Below are positions 11,184 through 11,247 of a stretch of DNA of 11,247 bases, piece by piece. The stretch's first letter is position 1; each line of letters opens with the position of its first letter. Source of the DNA: Thermaceae bacterium (GTDB lineage: Bacteria > Deinococcota > Deinococci > Deinococcales > Marinithermaceae). The translations under genes were made by a program, and so were the position numbers. Where the stretch lies: positions 1 through 11,247 of the forward strand of contig WFXV01000079.1 of the NCBI GenBank assembly GCA_015490435.1, in the 5' to 3' direction. Under the pieces are notes generated by a model that worked only from the letters and a program-made list of their open reading frames with translations, made no database searches and was not told the origin of the DNA.

Positions 11184-11247
11184 CCCTCAAGAAGCTCGGC
11201 GAGATCATCCAGAAGCTCGAGGCCAAGTTCGAGCGCGAGGGGCGGCG
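11180..11247 (+). CDS. Start of a head-region gene (partial)
   Basis: ATG 11180 overlaps the portal stop as ATGA, with GGGGGTGG upstream, and 22 codons are visible before the window ends. They read MTLKKLGEIIQKLEAKFERE, a charged amphipathic helix. Genes after a portal often encode a head morphogenesis protein, protease or scaffold, but too little is present to decide. Confidence 0.7.
   Translation, partial: MTLKKLGEIIQKLEAKFEREGR

Noticed and set aside
1..11247. CRISPR array, tRNA or rRNA gene, insertion sequence
   Set aside because: I saw no regular spaced repeats beyond the initiator linker, no tRNA-like cloverleaf, and no transposase or flanking inverted repeats.

Overview
This window looks like a contiguous piece of a tailed-phage or prophage genome from a high-GC bacterium. 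The evidence is a run of phage genes in standard order: a RecT-type annealing protein, a replication initiator, a RusA resolvase, small and large terminase, and a portal protein. The host cannot be fixed from sequence alone. The very high GC, dense GAG/CTC codon use, many GTG starts and a probable leaderless promoter would suit Deinococcus-Thermus, but a thermophilic high-GC Firmicute is not excluded. No integrase, tRNA, attachment site, CRISPR array or insertion sequence is visible.

Layout. Positions 1-2156 (+) hold five small genes, mostly unrecognised, leading into the RecT gene, which is followed by a perfect GC-rich hairpin (2159-2186). Positions 2195-5761 (+) form the replication and recombination block: a small winged-helix-like protein, a replication initiator whose gene contains an AT-rich, repeat-laden stretch that resembles an internal origin (2919-3084), a Cys-rich protein, a protein built of four tandem helix-turn-helix-like units, three small proteins (one membrane, one zinc-knuckle) and RusA. 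A zinc/HTH-like gene (5758-6354) closes the early block. Most neighbouring genes overlap by 4 bases (GTGA, ATGA or TTGA), which suggests translational coupling along long polycistronic messages.

Positions 6271-7910 form a separate unit bounded by a terminator at each end. A minus-strand pair (an unknown acidic protein, then an ASCH-domain protein) diverges from a plus-strand XRE-type regulator. The 72-base gap between them holds a near-consensus minus-strand promoter (TTGACT, 17 bp, TATGAT), an inverted-repeat operator overlapping it, and a third operator half-site at the XRE gene start. This looks like a self-regulated accessory cassette (moron, or possibly a toxin/antitoxin-like or defence unit) placed between the early and packaging modules.

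Positions 7835-11247 (+) start the late region. A possible extended -10 promoter is followed within about 20 bases by a second -10-like hexamer and then a strong intrinsic terminator, an arrangement reminiscent of lambda late control by antitermination. The genes are a ParB-tail-like protein that may be truncated at its 5' end, terminase small subunit, terminase large subunit, portal protein and the first codons of another gene. The packaging genes are coupled by 4-base overlaps.
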